Positions 22,725-35,000 of a stretch of 64,000 nt of DNA are shown piece after piece (position 1 is the first letter of the stretch; each line of letters starts with the position of its first letter). Both the position numbers and the translations under genes were made by a program. The stretch is from positions 55,448 through 119,447 of the forward strand of contig VWPU01004056.1 in the NCBI GenBank assembly GCA_013398955.1, written 5' to 3'. The DNA comes from Callaeas wilsoni. Its lineage: Eukaryota; Chordata; Aves; Passeriformes; Callaeidae. The notes under the pieces were generated by a model. The model saw nothing but the letters and a program-made list of their open reading frames with translations. It ran no database searches and was not told the DNA's origin.

Positions 22725-25700
22725 GTGAATGGAATTTTGATATGTGATTACAATTAGGTTTTTTTGTGTGATATAATTTCTAAGAATACAATATTGGTAA
22801 TAGATCTATTAGTTCACATCTGTTAGTTCTCTTGAGCTGCTACCTTAGTTTAAGACCATTAGCAATTAAAGGTCCAGAAGGGTCACAGGAATGCAAAATG
22901 CTACAATCTTTGAGGCACTAAGGAGCATAATGTTTGTTTTTACATAATACGACATTCACTTTCATATGTAAGTGAATCACTCAGTGTAAACAGAACTGAT
23001 GGGAATTTTTAGTTCATCTTGAGATTTCCAAGTGTGTGTTTGGGACTTAGAAGTAACCTAAAGCTTACAAAGAGCAGGAATCTGATCTCCATGAAAGCTG
23101 TCCTTTCCAGGTGTAACTACGTTAAATCCTCCTCAAATTTCTGATTTTTATTAGTGCACAGAGAACAATATTTTAAAAATATTTTTCTAAAATTATGTTT
23201 CATGGATTCTTGTGTAAAATGTCATATTCTGAACAATGATATAGAAATTGTCTGAATGGTTCATTTCCTAAAGTAATGTGTCAGTTTGAAGCCCTATTGA
23301 CCACTGACTTTAATGATGGAAATAAGTACAATACCAAACCAGTAGATGGAAAGGAAGAGTGCTGGATGCTCTTTTTACTGTGTATGAGCAGGATTTCTTA
23401 TTGACCGTCAGTCAGTAAGTCTTGTGCAGAAAGAGTAATGGAAGTACAATTGTGTATGTGTGGATAGAAGCCCAGAGTTAAATTAATGTCATTGCATGGG
23501 TGCTGCTTAAAGAGGTGAGTCGGCAGGCCCTCATTGCTAGAACAGCCTACACAGGAGGGAAGCTCAGCTCACAGCTTCCCTTCAAATGTGACTATACAAG
23601 CCTGGATGTTGGGGGAAAATAACTGGTGGTTCAAAATGCAGTAGAAATGTGTGATGGTGCTAAGACAATCTATTCTTATGATACTGGTTTTCAGAGTAGC
23701 CAAAGTCTACTGAAACCCTCCGATTTCCCTTACAACTATAGTCATGCTTGTCTTATTAAACAGCTTTTTTTATACTGACTACTTTTTAAAGTCACCACTG
23801 GTGAAATAACCAGCTAATTTAATTTTTTTTCAGAAACTTTATGTATGTATGTATTTCCTTAGAGCCTAGGCATTTTTAAGTCCTGAAAATGCATGCCAGA
23901 ATCCGTGAAGCCCCAGGCTCAACTCTTGTAATCAAGTTAGAACAGAGCCTTCTTATTTTGAAAGGAAAGAGAAGTTTGTCACCTTTACAGCTGGGTGATG
24001 ATCTTTGCCTTGGTCACCTCAGGGGAGCAGAGTGTGTGACAGTATTAGCCTCAGCCCTGGGCTGACTTTGCCAGTTTTGCAGCTCCTAAAGTAATGTGGA
24101 TGTGAGCCCAGGTGTCATGCCTGGTTCTCCCAAGTCCTTGATATTAGTAGAAAATATCACTTAAGTATTACTGCAGCCTCAGCTGCAGTTTGGCTGTCAG
24201 GCCACAGCTCAGGGTGAGAAGAGAACCTTTTCTGGGCTAATCCTGTTTGTTGCTCTCTGTGCTGCTCAGGCTGCCCAGTGGTGGTGGGAGCCATCAGAGC
24301 AAGTTTACATCCGGGGCTTCTGTCAAGACTGAGAGCTAAATTAACAGGGTTTAACTATGGAAAAAAATCATCACTTCTGACTAAGATGCACAGTGACACA
24401 GAGGTGTTCAAAGAGCCTGGGAAATATCCAGCATGCAGACTGTCTTATTTTTTCACTAGTGATATATTTTATTGTCACAGCTACTGTAAATCAGCACAGG
24501 TAGACAGCTTCAGCATGTGTTAAATGACACATGCTAAGACTGGCATGGATAGCTCTTTTTTTGTTTTTTCATCTATTGATTTCAATTTTTTATCTGTATA
24601 TAGTGAATTGCTTTGCTGAATAAATAATGTTTTTTCTACTAAGGCAAATCACTTTGTAATGCCTGCTGACTTCAAGGAGATTTGTAAAATTCTTTGCACT
24701 TTGGAAAATTAAGTAAACTTGGAATTTAGAACTCTTAACTTTTGCCTACTTGTTTCGGTTTTGGTTTTTGGGTTTTTTTTTAATTGCTCAGTGTTGGAAG
24801 GTGATGTTGCCAGGCTGTGGGAAGTTGTCTAAGTTAATACTAATGGAGTTGTCTCTAGTACTACAATATAATCACAGGGACATTGATGTCCAAGATGAGA
24901 ACATCAGTTTGAATTATAGAGAATCTTGTGTAAAAATGTAGTATCACACCTCATTAGAAATATTTTTATTCTCTACACAGTTATGAATTGCTTTTATATA
25001 TTTTGAAGTGTTTACATAAGCTCTAGGAAACTGCTGTGGATATTAGGGAAATTAGAAATCCATGACTGGTCACAAAAATGTTTTTTTTCAGATTCTTGAT
25101 GCTTTAATAATCTTCAGAGTTGGGATGGAATTAAATACAGACCTTGAGTGTGGTGTTGCTTTCAGGTTTTTTTTGAAATGGCCTGCATGATGAAATTATG
25201 AGTATTGTTATTAATTTACTGACGGTAACATGATAACATGAGACTGGAAGGGAGTCGAAGTCTGAAGGATGATAGTACTAGCATTCAAAACGACTAAGGC
25301 ACCTGCAGAAATTATTTGAGGGGGAAAAAAGAAAAATAAAAAGGATGACAGTCAGCAGGACAGACACATGGTGTGCTGAGGGAGAAATTAGGAGTTTCAT
25401 AAATCCAGACTGAAGAGGTGGTTTAGTTGGTCTGTTAAAGTAATTTTTAATAGACCAGCAAGGTAAGGATTGGTTAGGAATATAATATTGTTCCAAAGAG
25501 CAGTAATGAATGAGATGTGTAGAAGCAGGCTCCCTGAAGAGGTAACCATGGCGTAGTGCTGCTACCAGCTCTGCTAGAATAGTGTGTTCAGGTGAGAAAA
25601 CTCTGCGCTCTCAAATACACACATGAGGCTGATACATCTGCTGGAGAGATGTCAGTTGAAAAAGTGACAATAATAAGTTTAGAAACAAAAATTTGAAAAA

Positions 25701-26173
25701 GCAATTGTTTAAAAAAAGTGTATGTAATTAAGTGATAATGTTAATTTAGCCTAATGAAGAGGAGTTTCAGGCAGGGTCATGACATACCAGCCATACATGT
25801 AAAAGGACACTGCAGAGAAAGAGAAGTACCTGGTGTCTGAGATGAGAGGTAACAGGCTAATGATTACATCAGGGATGGTGTCGGGTTGGGGACTTGAAAA
25901 AACTTAATAAAAGTCATGAAGCATTTGAGCAGATCAGCAAAAGAGAAGTTGTAGTCTTTGGCCTTGAATGTCTGTAGGGGTAGATAAGGAATGTGTGAGG
26001 AACAATATCCGTGCAGCTGATCCTGCCCATGGGAAGCTGCATCAACTAAACTGACTCCTTGCCCTGTGAGATTCTTTGATACCCTTAAATGCTTTAGTTA
26101 ATTACAAACTAAAATAGACAGAAACAGGCATATGTTTTAATGTGCTAGCAGCTCTTTTTTTCTCTCTTGGAAG
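22725..26173 (+). other. 3.4 kb intron between exons 6 and 7
   Basis: Unique-looking AT-rich sequence with a somewhat more GC-rich stretch around 23880-24330. I see no gene, RNA gene or recognised repeat. Confidence 0.8.
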
Positions 26174-26260
26174 ATTGAGTGTGCTGCTTATAATCCTGAG
26201 CCATACCTTGCTGGAGAAACAGAGTCAGATTCCTGTGCTGTGGAACATGGTTTTCTTTGG
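26174..26260 (+). CDS. ARHGEF10: ARHGEF10 coding exon 7 of window (29-codon exon)
   Basis: Acceptor ctcttggaag precedes 26174 and donor gtaagt follows at 26261. At 87 nt, exactly 29 codons in phase 0 at both ends, it could be skipped without a frameshift. It encodes fragment residues 264-292: IECAAYNPEPYLAGE, then an acidic loop, then HGFLW. AAYNPEPYL is strongly family-like; the loop between it and HGFLW looks variable. The introns on either side (22725-26173 and 26261-27578) contain nothing I recognise. Confidence 0.93.
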
Positions 26261-27578
26261 GTAAGTGTAATCTTCAAAATCTGAAAGTGATCGTCTCCTG
26301 TTTCTTTCCATTGCTTTTTGTGGCTCTCAGCAATGTGTAGATATGAAAGATATGTTGGGTTGTTTTTTCTCTTTGTTTGTTTGTTTAAAGATAAAAGGTT
26401 AGCTACTAATTTGTCCATGTGATCTTGCTGGTCTCTGTGGGGTGTCAGTTAAGTGTGTGTGTTTTGTGCAGCACAGAACAAATTCCAAAGTGCTGAGGAC
26501 ATTCAGAAGGGAGTTATGTGCTAAGTTGTAACAATTGCTGCTAAAACCCATATGAGCTTATGCTGTCCTACTGTCTGTTTTCGTATTTTAAGAATGTTTT
26601 AGCCAAAAATAATCTGTTTAAACCTGTATAGGAGAAAAACCTACTCTGCATATTGCTACATCCCCAGATATGCAGATATTCCAGCAGAAAAAAATGAGGT
26701 GGATAGAAATGCTCTAAAAAAAAAAAAGGCAAGCTAATGATTTCAGGAGCTTTTCTAGTTACTACAATACTGAAATTTTAAGGGAACCCTTGTGACTTAA
26801 AAGTTAGAAATAGCTTATCTTAGTGGTCTTTTTCAAAGAGACCCATATAATTTCCTTTTGTCTTTGCCATTTGTAAACAGTCATTGATTAAATCTTTCTA
26901 CTGCTACAAAATATTCTTTCTTTCTCTTTACTATTTTATTTCATATAAACAGAAAGAATTACTATAAAAAATTATGTACTGTGCTTGGGTAGAGTTGTTT
27001 GTTTTCACTTCTCCCTGGTCCCTAAAATGTACAAGTTTTTGAACATGTTGATGATACTTAGTTCTGGATCAGGGAGAAATTTAGGTTTCTGTATCAGCAA
27101 GTTCACAAGACTCTTTCTTTTGGGACAAAGCATTTCTTTGTAGACCTTTTACTGTGCAAAGGACAGGCCTCAGCTATATTACGTGTTTTAAAAGAACCTG
27201 AGACAATTTAGAACACTAGTTATTAAAATAGCATATTGCACAGATACTTACATTAATTGCATTATGTAATGTATATACATTTGAGTCAGATATCAGAATA
27301 GGCCATAATATTATTCCTGTTTTAAAAAAAAATTGTTTTGTGAGTGTACAAGGCAAGTTTGTATATATAATGTTTTGACATCTCTTGTATTTGTGCTGAA
27401 TTATTCTCTTAGATCGTAATGCATGAAAATTCATATTCGCACATATAACTTGAGATGCGCTCTTCAGTAAACATTCCAGTCATTCCTTCTTGTACATGCT
27501 GGTCTTCCTGGAGACAGGTATCAGTCGTGGTCTGTTGTTTTTTGCTTTTTTTTTTAAATTTTCCTTTTTTCATTTCAG

Positions 27579-27802
27579 ATTGGCAGTTGTACTAATCAGA
27601 TGGGCCAGATTGCAATAATCTCATTTCAAAGCTCAAGCCCCAAGGTTATTGAGTGCTTCAATGTGGAATCACGGATTCTCTGCATGGTCTACATACCAGA
27701 GGACGAGAAGCTGAAAGAGCAAAACAAAGCTCCAGACTCTGAAAATGTTCTTGCAAAAACTTCTAATGTGCCTACTATCTGCCTTGGCATGGAAGAAGGA
27801 AG
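27579..27802 (+). CDS. ARHGEF10: ARHGEF10 coding exon 8 of window (propeller blades plus variable loop)
   Basis: Acceptor catttcag precedes 27579 and donor gtgatt follows at 27803. It encodes fragment residues 293-366. IGSCTNQMGQIAIISF and KVIECFNVESRILCMVYIP read as consecutive propeller strands. A hydrophilic loop (EDEKLKEQNKAPDSENVL) follows, then VPTICLGMEEG starts the next blade. The exon ends two bases into a Ser codon completed by exon 9. The charged loop looks like the least constrained part. The following 1.1 kb intron (27803-28875) shows nothing recognised. Confidence 0.95.
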
Positions 27803-28875
27803 GTGATTCTTGTTTTTCGTGTAATGTGTGTAACTTATTGATTAAGTTTGCTATTCTATAGCAAAATTGTGTGAGATACGTCCAAGAAAATGTTTACTTT
27901 TCTAAAAAGTATCTAAATGTTATCCCAGTGACCTCAGGGTATCTTTTCCACTTAAATCAAGGAAAGAATGCACTCTATATTATTTTAAATTGCACCGTGT
28001 AGTATTTGAAATTAAAGCGGTGCATCTTTTTGATGAAAGAGGATTAGTTCATTGTATTTGAAAAATAGAAATACTACTTTTGTAACATTACAATGTAATT
28101 TTCAGGTATTGGAAAATTTTCAGAATGGCAAAGAGGAATCCATTAATCTTCTGCCCTGTCATATGCAGGATTTGTCACATGAATAAATAATATTGCTGTT
28201 TACTATTGACATGAATGACTTTGGTCTCTTTGAACTGATGGCCTACTGAGCCATCACTTGATTTGTATTGAAGAACAAGGCTGTGTGTTCTAAACTTATA
28301 GGTCAGTTAGCAAACAGATCTTCTTAATACTTAGGGCATAAGTGTGTAACTATGTGTGATTCTTGAAGGTGTTTCTAACCAGTATAAATGAAGGAGAACA
28401 AAATTCTCCAGGGAAAATGCCATTTCTAGAAATCAACGATTTAATTCCAGACTTAACAATATTCTTAGCATACCCATTGTAACAATCAATAGGAATTGTG
28501 GGAATTTTAAGTGTAAGTGACATCTGGTAGTGAGTTTTTCTCTTCTTCTCCCTAGTTTTCCACGTAATATAAATTTATTTTTTTAAACTAATAGAAGTTT
28601 TAGATAGACTCATAATAAGGACTTTGAGCAGAATTTTTATTATGTCTCTTTTTTGAATAACTGTTTCTGCAGACAAGATAATATGAATGTGTTGTCATAT
28701 GTCAGTGTTAAGTAATTGCAAGTTGTCTACGCAGACATTCTGGGGTGTCAAGAATTGAAGGAGAAAATCCTCCTTCCCCCAATATTTTATTCTAAACTTC
28801 TCTTTTTGCATATTCTAACAAGAACTATGTAAAGCATAATTTCACAGGTCTGTTTTTTCTTGCTTCTTTCTGTAG

Positions 28876-29033
28876 CATTTCTATTTACAAAAGTTGCCAA
28901 GGCTCAAAGAAAATTCGACTTCAACACTTCTTCACTCCTGAAAAATCAACTGTTATGAGCTTAACATATAGGTCTCAATACTTGTTTGCTGGCTTGGTAA
29001 ATGGAAACATCTCAATCTACACAAAAGCAGAAG
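28876..29033 (+). CDS. ARHGEF10: ARHGEF10 coding exon 9 of window (propeller blades)
   Basis: Acceptor tttctgtag precedes 28876 and donor gtaatg follows at 29034. It encodes fragment residues 367-419: SISIYKSCQGSKKIRLQHFF, then TPEKSTVMSL, then LFAGLVNGNISIYTKAE. The repeated pattern of a hydrophobic strand, a Gly-x-x-Asn-Gly turn and xISIY is typical of WD40-like repeats. One leftover base makes Asp with exon 10. An 8.6 kb intron follows. Confidence 0.95.
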
Positions 29034-32000
29034 GTAATGCTGCGTAGTGATATGATTTGATGGCATCCTGAGGAACTCACATGTCAGTGTATTTTGGCAG
29101 AAGTAGTTTTCCACTGTTATATTTTCTGAAAATTCTTTGTAAAACTGCTGAACTAGGATTACTACTCTTTCCTGTATGTCTGAAGAGACCTGTTGTCTCT
29201 TTTTGAAGTATAGTAGGAACTTTGATACTGTTCCCACTTTCACCATACATGCATATGACAATTGATTTTGCCCCTTAGTTTAAACTCTGAAGTCTTCAGT
29301 GTTTCAAGAGTCCAGAAATTTATGTGCTAACACCAGTACACAGTATTTTACACAGCACAGTGCTTATTCCTCTCAACTACCCAGTACTGGTGTTTATGAA
29401 ACACAGAAATCCCCTATTGGTAGAGATTTCTGTATATCTCATTTAAAATGACAACCCCATTTTTACTGTACAGATGGAATAAGTCCTATGTGTGCAGTTC
29501 ATGTATTTCATGGTAGGCCTCCTTTTTCTATTAGCATCACATTTAGTTGTTTTCTATCTAGCTAAATAATTGGCTAAAATAATTTGAATAAAGGAGAATC
29601 CCAGGCAGTTCTTCTGAACCACATGTCTTTTCCAGAGCTGGTTCAGGTGCTTGTTTCTATAGTCCAGTACATCTCGCTAACTTCCCTGCAGTATTGCATA
29701 CATATCTAGTGATTCAGTTCAAAATCAGTGAGGCTTTGCTCAAGGTTTGAAACCTTAATGTTTTAAGTTAAACGTTAGCACAGAGACTCCTAGCCTTGCA
29801 AAGCACAGAGCCAGCAGAGATCTGCTTTGTTTGTGTGAGCTGCAATAATGACAGCTGTCATGCTTCTCTAATGAGGTGGGCCCTGTGAACAGTTCAGCTG
29901 CATTTGTGTGGCACTGTACCTTGGCTGCAAAATCCTGCTAGTCTCTAACTGAGGAACCAAACTCAGTATCTGTAATCTTGGAACAAATTAAATGTCCACT
30001 GTTAGATCATATAAAGACTTTGTTTGGGAAAGGTACAGGATGCTACTTTTTTTTTCCCCAAGCAACAAAGGATCTGGGAAAAAGTGTTGAGAAAGAGACT
30101 TCCTTTGTCCAGTTGTTGTCTTTAACCCAGTAGGCTTCCTGTTGAGCTATTGTCTCTGATCTGAAGCCAGACATTAGATTTCAGTTCCCTTTAAAATATA
30201 TTTTTTTACCACTGAACAGCATTTTTTTTCTTTGCTTTTGAGGCACAGGAATGAGGTCTTGATCCTAGGTTCGTAATATTTTTGGTATTTCAGTTTCTCT
30301 ATCTACTTGGAAGGGGTATTAAAGTGAATCTGTCATCTTCTCTGAAAGGAGTTGGTGTATTAAGCTGTTTAAAGACTGCAATTACCATTACTCAACTTCT
30401 TCCAGAAAAGACCACTTCAAAAACACAACTGACATCCTTGGCAGTATAGCTAAAAAATGATTCATGGGTTGCATATCTACAGAGAACGTTAAAGATGGGG
30501 CAGAACTGTTAACCAGTCTGCATTAGAGTCTGGTTATGAGATGAAGGTTGTTGCATTGACCAGGATCGTAGCATCCTCTGTTTATCTTCTTCTGAAGACA
30601 CTGGTTTTGGGCAGTGAGATGTTCATAGAGCCTCTCAAAATCTGGGTCATGATCACTGGAGCTTTGAGATGGGAAATAATGATATATTTTCTACTCTTGT
30701 TAGTCAGTCTTGTAGCCCCTCTCCTTACTGCTTGGTCAGTGTGGCTTATTTCAGTTCTCCATGCCCCCCGGAAGTTGTGTGATTCAGCTGCTGCCATGTT
30801 AGCGTCCGTCTTCCTTATAGTTGGCTGCTGTAGTTACGTGAGGCAGCCAGCCCTTGAGGGGTGTTTTTATGAGCACTGACCTATTTACCAAACAAAGGAA
30901 TCCAAGCAGTGAAATGAGAGGGAGGGGGAATGCAACCTCTGAGGAGCTTTGTGCAATTCATCAGGGTTGCCTTCTGTTCTGCAGAGGGGGTTACTTTTCA
31001 GCCATGCCCTTCAGCTTGGGTTTTGGTCTGTCATCATAAAGGAGATTCAGTAAAGATTTAAAAGTGAATGTGAAATACATCACTGCAGTACATCTTGATT
31101 TGAAGCCTGAGAAGAACAAATGCTGTGAGATGCACAGGACAAATGCTTGTGCAGCCTGTTAGAGGATTCCATGAATGAAAAAGGATAATCTTTCTTCTAG
31201 GATGAAAATCTATCTCACAGTCTCTGATAGAGTTGGGGTCCTTTTGTCTTCCTCCCTGGGCAGGAACTGTGTGGATCAGTTCAGTCACTGAAGCTTGATG
31301 CCTTACTCTATGTAGTCAGAGGCCCATGACTTGTGTCATTTGGTCTGCAGGACCCAAATAGCTCTAATTTCTCCAGTTGTTCTCAGAGGGGTCAGTGCAT
31401 ATAAATATCCATGATGTTTGTTTACAAAAAGCAAGTGCTTGCTTCAGACTTCCTTCACTAGACAACTTTGTCAGATCAACAGCATCCAGAGTGCTCTGGC
31501 TGCAGAAAATCTTGTCTTGAAGTAGTAAAAAGTGGAAATTGAGAAGTCTGTACAGTAAACCAAGGAGCAAGTGCCATGATAGTGGGAGAGTAGGAGGTGC
31601 ACAATTTCCTTTCTGGAGGGTAGTCATGTTTTACTGAGACACCCCTGTATCCATGTATTTTCACATACGAGGTAAAAAGTACTTGAGTTTTAATGTATTT
31701 GCACATAAACTAAAAGCAAAGTCATGAGGTGCTGATACCGTAAAATCTACTTGGCTCTTAAATGTGAGCTAACATGGTGATTTATGAAAATATCACAGAA
31801 AACTAGGATGCAGGTCAGCTAATGTGTTAATTGTAAAAATAGTATCCCTGATAATTATCCTCACTAATCTTTAATTTATTTGTGTGAGGAGACTTGTTTG
31901 GGGAACTATGAAACAGCTAGTGAATTAAATGCTGTTCTATATAGGAATGGGAGTCATGCAGATTGCAAAATTTCTGACACCTTGTTTGTTGGAAACTTAC

Positions 32001-35000
32001 TTTACAGGTCTATGAACTTTTGCAGAGTTATCAGTCTGAAAAATTCAGCATTCAGTGTTTGTCTCAGGCTGAGTTAATATTTCCATGCAAAACATGCTTA
32101 GAAGAGGTTAAGGAAAAAGTGTGTTTTATTGCCTTTGTTCAAAAAACTTAACAAAACTCCTTTGTGATGATTGCAGACAGCCCGGCAGATGTGTTTTCTG
32201 AGTGATGTAATAGCAAAAAAGGTCAGCGTGTGTTTGACTTCATTCACAAAAGTATCTTAGGAAAGGGAAATCACAATCTTCATATAATATAGGTGTATTG
32301 TTCCTGATATACTGTAGTCAGTTCCAGCTACTTCCTTTCTTCTAGACACTGATATACATTTCCGTTCCATAAAGTCCTGTAAAGAGTACAGAGAGAAACA
32401 GGAAAAAGAAAATAAAAACTCAGAATTACTGTGGCAGAAAGTAGAAGAATTAATATTTTAGTAGTTCAGTAAGAGTTTGGTCTGGTGAAATAATTAACAG
32501 CTGAGGCAATTTTGGCCATGCACAGAACAGACAAGACTTCACTGGTAAGAACTCAGAGCACTCTGAAGTTGGTCAGAAGTTTTGATGACTTACCTGGCCA
32601 AAGAGGCCTTGTGACACTAATCCGTGGAGCATTTTCAGAGGATTAATATCAAGGAAAATGACCAAAACTGAAAGGAAATACAAGAGTAAGGGGAAACATT
32701 TACAACAGTGAAGGAGTAGCAAGTCAATTCATTGGCAAGGTGCCTTGATGGATTTGATAAGACACTTGTGTCCTCTGACAAATTGAGGAGAGGAAGAATA
32801 TGTGGAATGTAAAACAGTGATGTCAGAGTCAGATCTTGAGTGGATCCATGTACTGCTCTAGCTTGTTTGAAGAGTGGATGTCTGGCATGTGATTGCCACT
32901 TCAAGTAGATGTTGTGAGGTATTGCTGGGGGAAAAATAAGGAGTGGTATTAAGCTGTTAGGGAGAGGACTAGAGCAGAGATACTGAAACAGAGATAAAAT
33001 ACTGTTGTCTTTGCAGTGTCACATAATACTCATTATCAGAAATATGTTGACATTGCTTTCAGTCTTATTTGTGTATCTCATGCTGGGACCTCCAGCACCA
33101 CTCCCTGTATAACTTTAGGAAGAGCTCTGTCAGCTGTTTAGCTTGAAGAATTTGATGCATATGGGAGAAAAAATGATTATGCATGCACAGTATAGGACAT
33201 TCCTAGTTACACATTGTTTAGAAGAGCAGACCTGAGTGTCTCATCTTATTTTCAAATGATAAGGAATGTGCTAAACTTTTTACTTCTGTAGATACCATTT
33301 TACTCTTCCACAGTGCTGGTTTATGTACCATGTGATGGAAAAAATGTTTGTGCTCCACTGCACTAATTAACCAAGAACTGCTACTCTCAGAGCTGTGTTG
33401 GCAGCTCTATTGAAACCATCAATAGTGCTGCTAAGCAAGAGAGGAAGCTGTCAACAAAAAAGCTTGCTCGGTTCAGCTTGACTGAAAGCATAAAGGAAGG
33501 GAAAACTACTACAAACTTTAAAAAGACTTTCTGAGGAAATAAACTATATGTTAATAGGTTATCTTATATGAAGATCTGAGTGCACCAACTAATTACAATT
33601 TTTAAAAGTACTAAATATTTAAAATATTTATAAATTAATAATAGGAAGCCTATTCTTATAAATTATTGTAAAATAACATTACTTTCCTTCATTGGGTTTT
33701 GTGGAAGCAAACCACAGAAAGATAAGATGAACATTGTTTTAAACTTTTCCTATAAAATGGACATTGTTTTAAAACAAACTTTTCCTATCTGATTAAAGTT
33801 GAGTGAATAGAAGGATAACTAATTTTTCAAATTCATAAAAATCACAAGACTAATAACAAATGCACTAATGGAAATAATGCAGATAATAATCCTTTTACAT
33901 TAAAGTCTTAGAAATATTTTATGAGCATGAGTGACCTTACTTCAGTGCAGCTAAACAGCCTGATATATGCATTGCAAGATAGTGTTCAACACTGGTGTAT
34001 AAACTATGGCACATAACTTCCAGAGAAATACAACTTACAAAGAGTGTTAAAAATAGTGGCATAACACAGTGACATAACACAGATCTATTAGTATAAAATT
34101 TGTCTTCTATTTTTAAAAATGCTCATCTAATATGCAAATAGCAGACATCTTATTTATAACATAAATACATGACATCTAATTTCCAGAAGCCCCTAGATTC
34201 ATTTCTGTCTTTGACCCTGTTCTCAGATTTTGTAGACACATCTCTGTCCTGCAAACAGAGCTGTACCTTCAATTCATATAGTATGCCTTCAGATTCCGTT
34301 GGCAAAAGTTTTATCTTGGCTTCTATTTCTTGCTGCTTTTCTCTTTTGCTGGGAAAAAATAAACTTATTTAGTCAGTAACTAGCAGAGGATTTTATAGCA
34401 TCAAACAAGGCAGTTCCTTATCTTTTTGCAAGTGCTGTGACTAATTTTAAGTACCTGGATAGTGCCAGTTGTTGGAACTACTTACATACGTATGTCTTGA
34501 ATCTGCAGGTGTTGTAAAGTCAGATAGAGATAATGCTTCTTTTCCCTTAGATTTTAGAAGCAATGGACATTGGATCAGACAGATAACATGAAACAGCCAG
34601 TGTCAAACATGAAGTCTGTGCAGGCAGGTATTGAACAGGGTCTGCTGAGATCTGGAGAGAAAGGCGGGGAGAGTATTATGTTTTCTTCAAAGTGTGGTTT
34701 TGATAGTCTTAAACCACTTGTGAACTAGAACTAGACACAGACTTGCTAAGTAATTTTGGACATGAGTGATAAAATTCTTGGTCAGCAAAATGAAGTTGTG
34801 ATCTTACTTTTAGCCAGCAGCCCGTGGTTAAAGCATTTACAGAAGTATGTTGGATTATCAGGCTTAATCCCTTGCCTTGCCTGAGCGGATTTTTACCCAC
34901 GCTTTCTACTCTGAAGAGATTTCCCTGGCTGCCACGAAATGAGAGGAGAGAGATGCATGGGGCTTAATTTGTCCTCCTGGTGCCATTCCACTTTGTATAA

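Noticed and set aside
30541..30879. 112-residue hydrophobic open frame resembling a small membrane protein
   Set aside because: No recognisable family, a T-rich composition that inflates hydrophobicity, and an intronic location without splice or promoter support in that frame.
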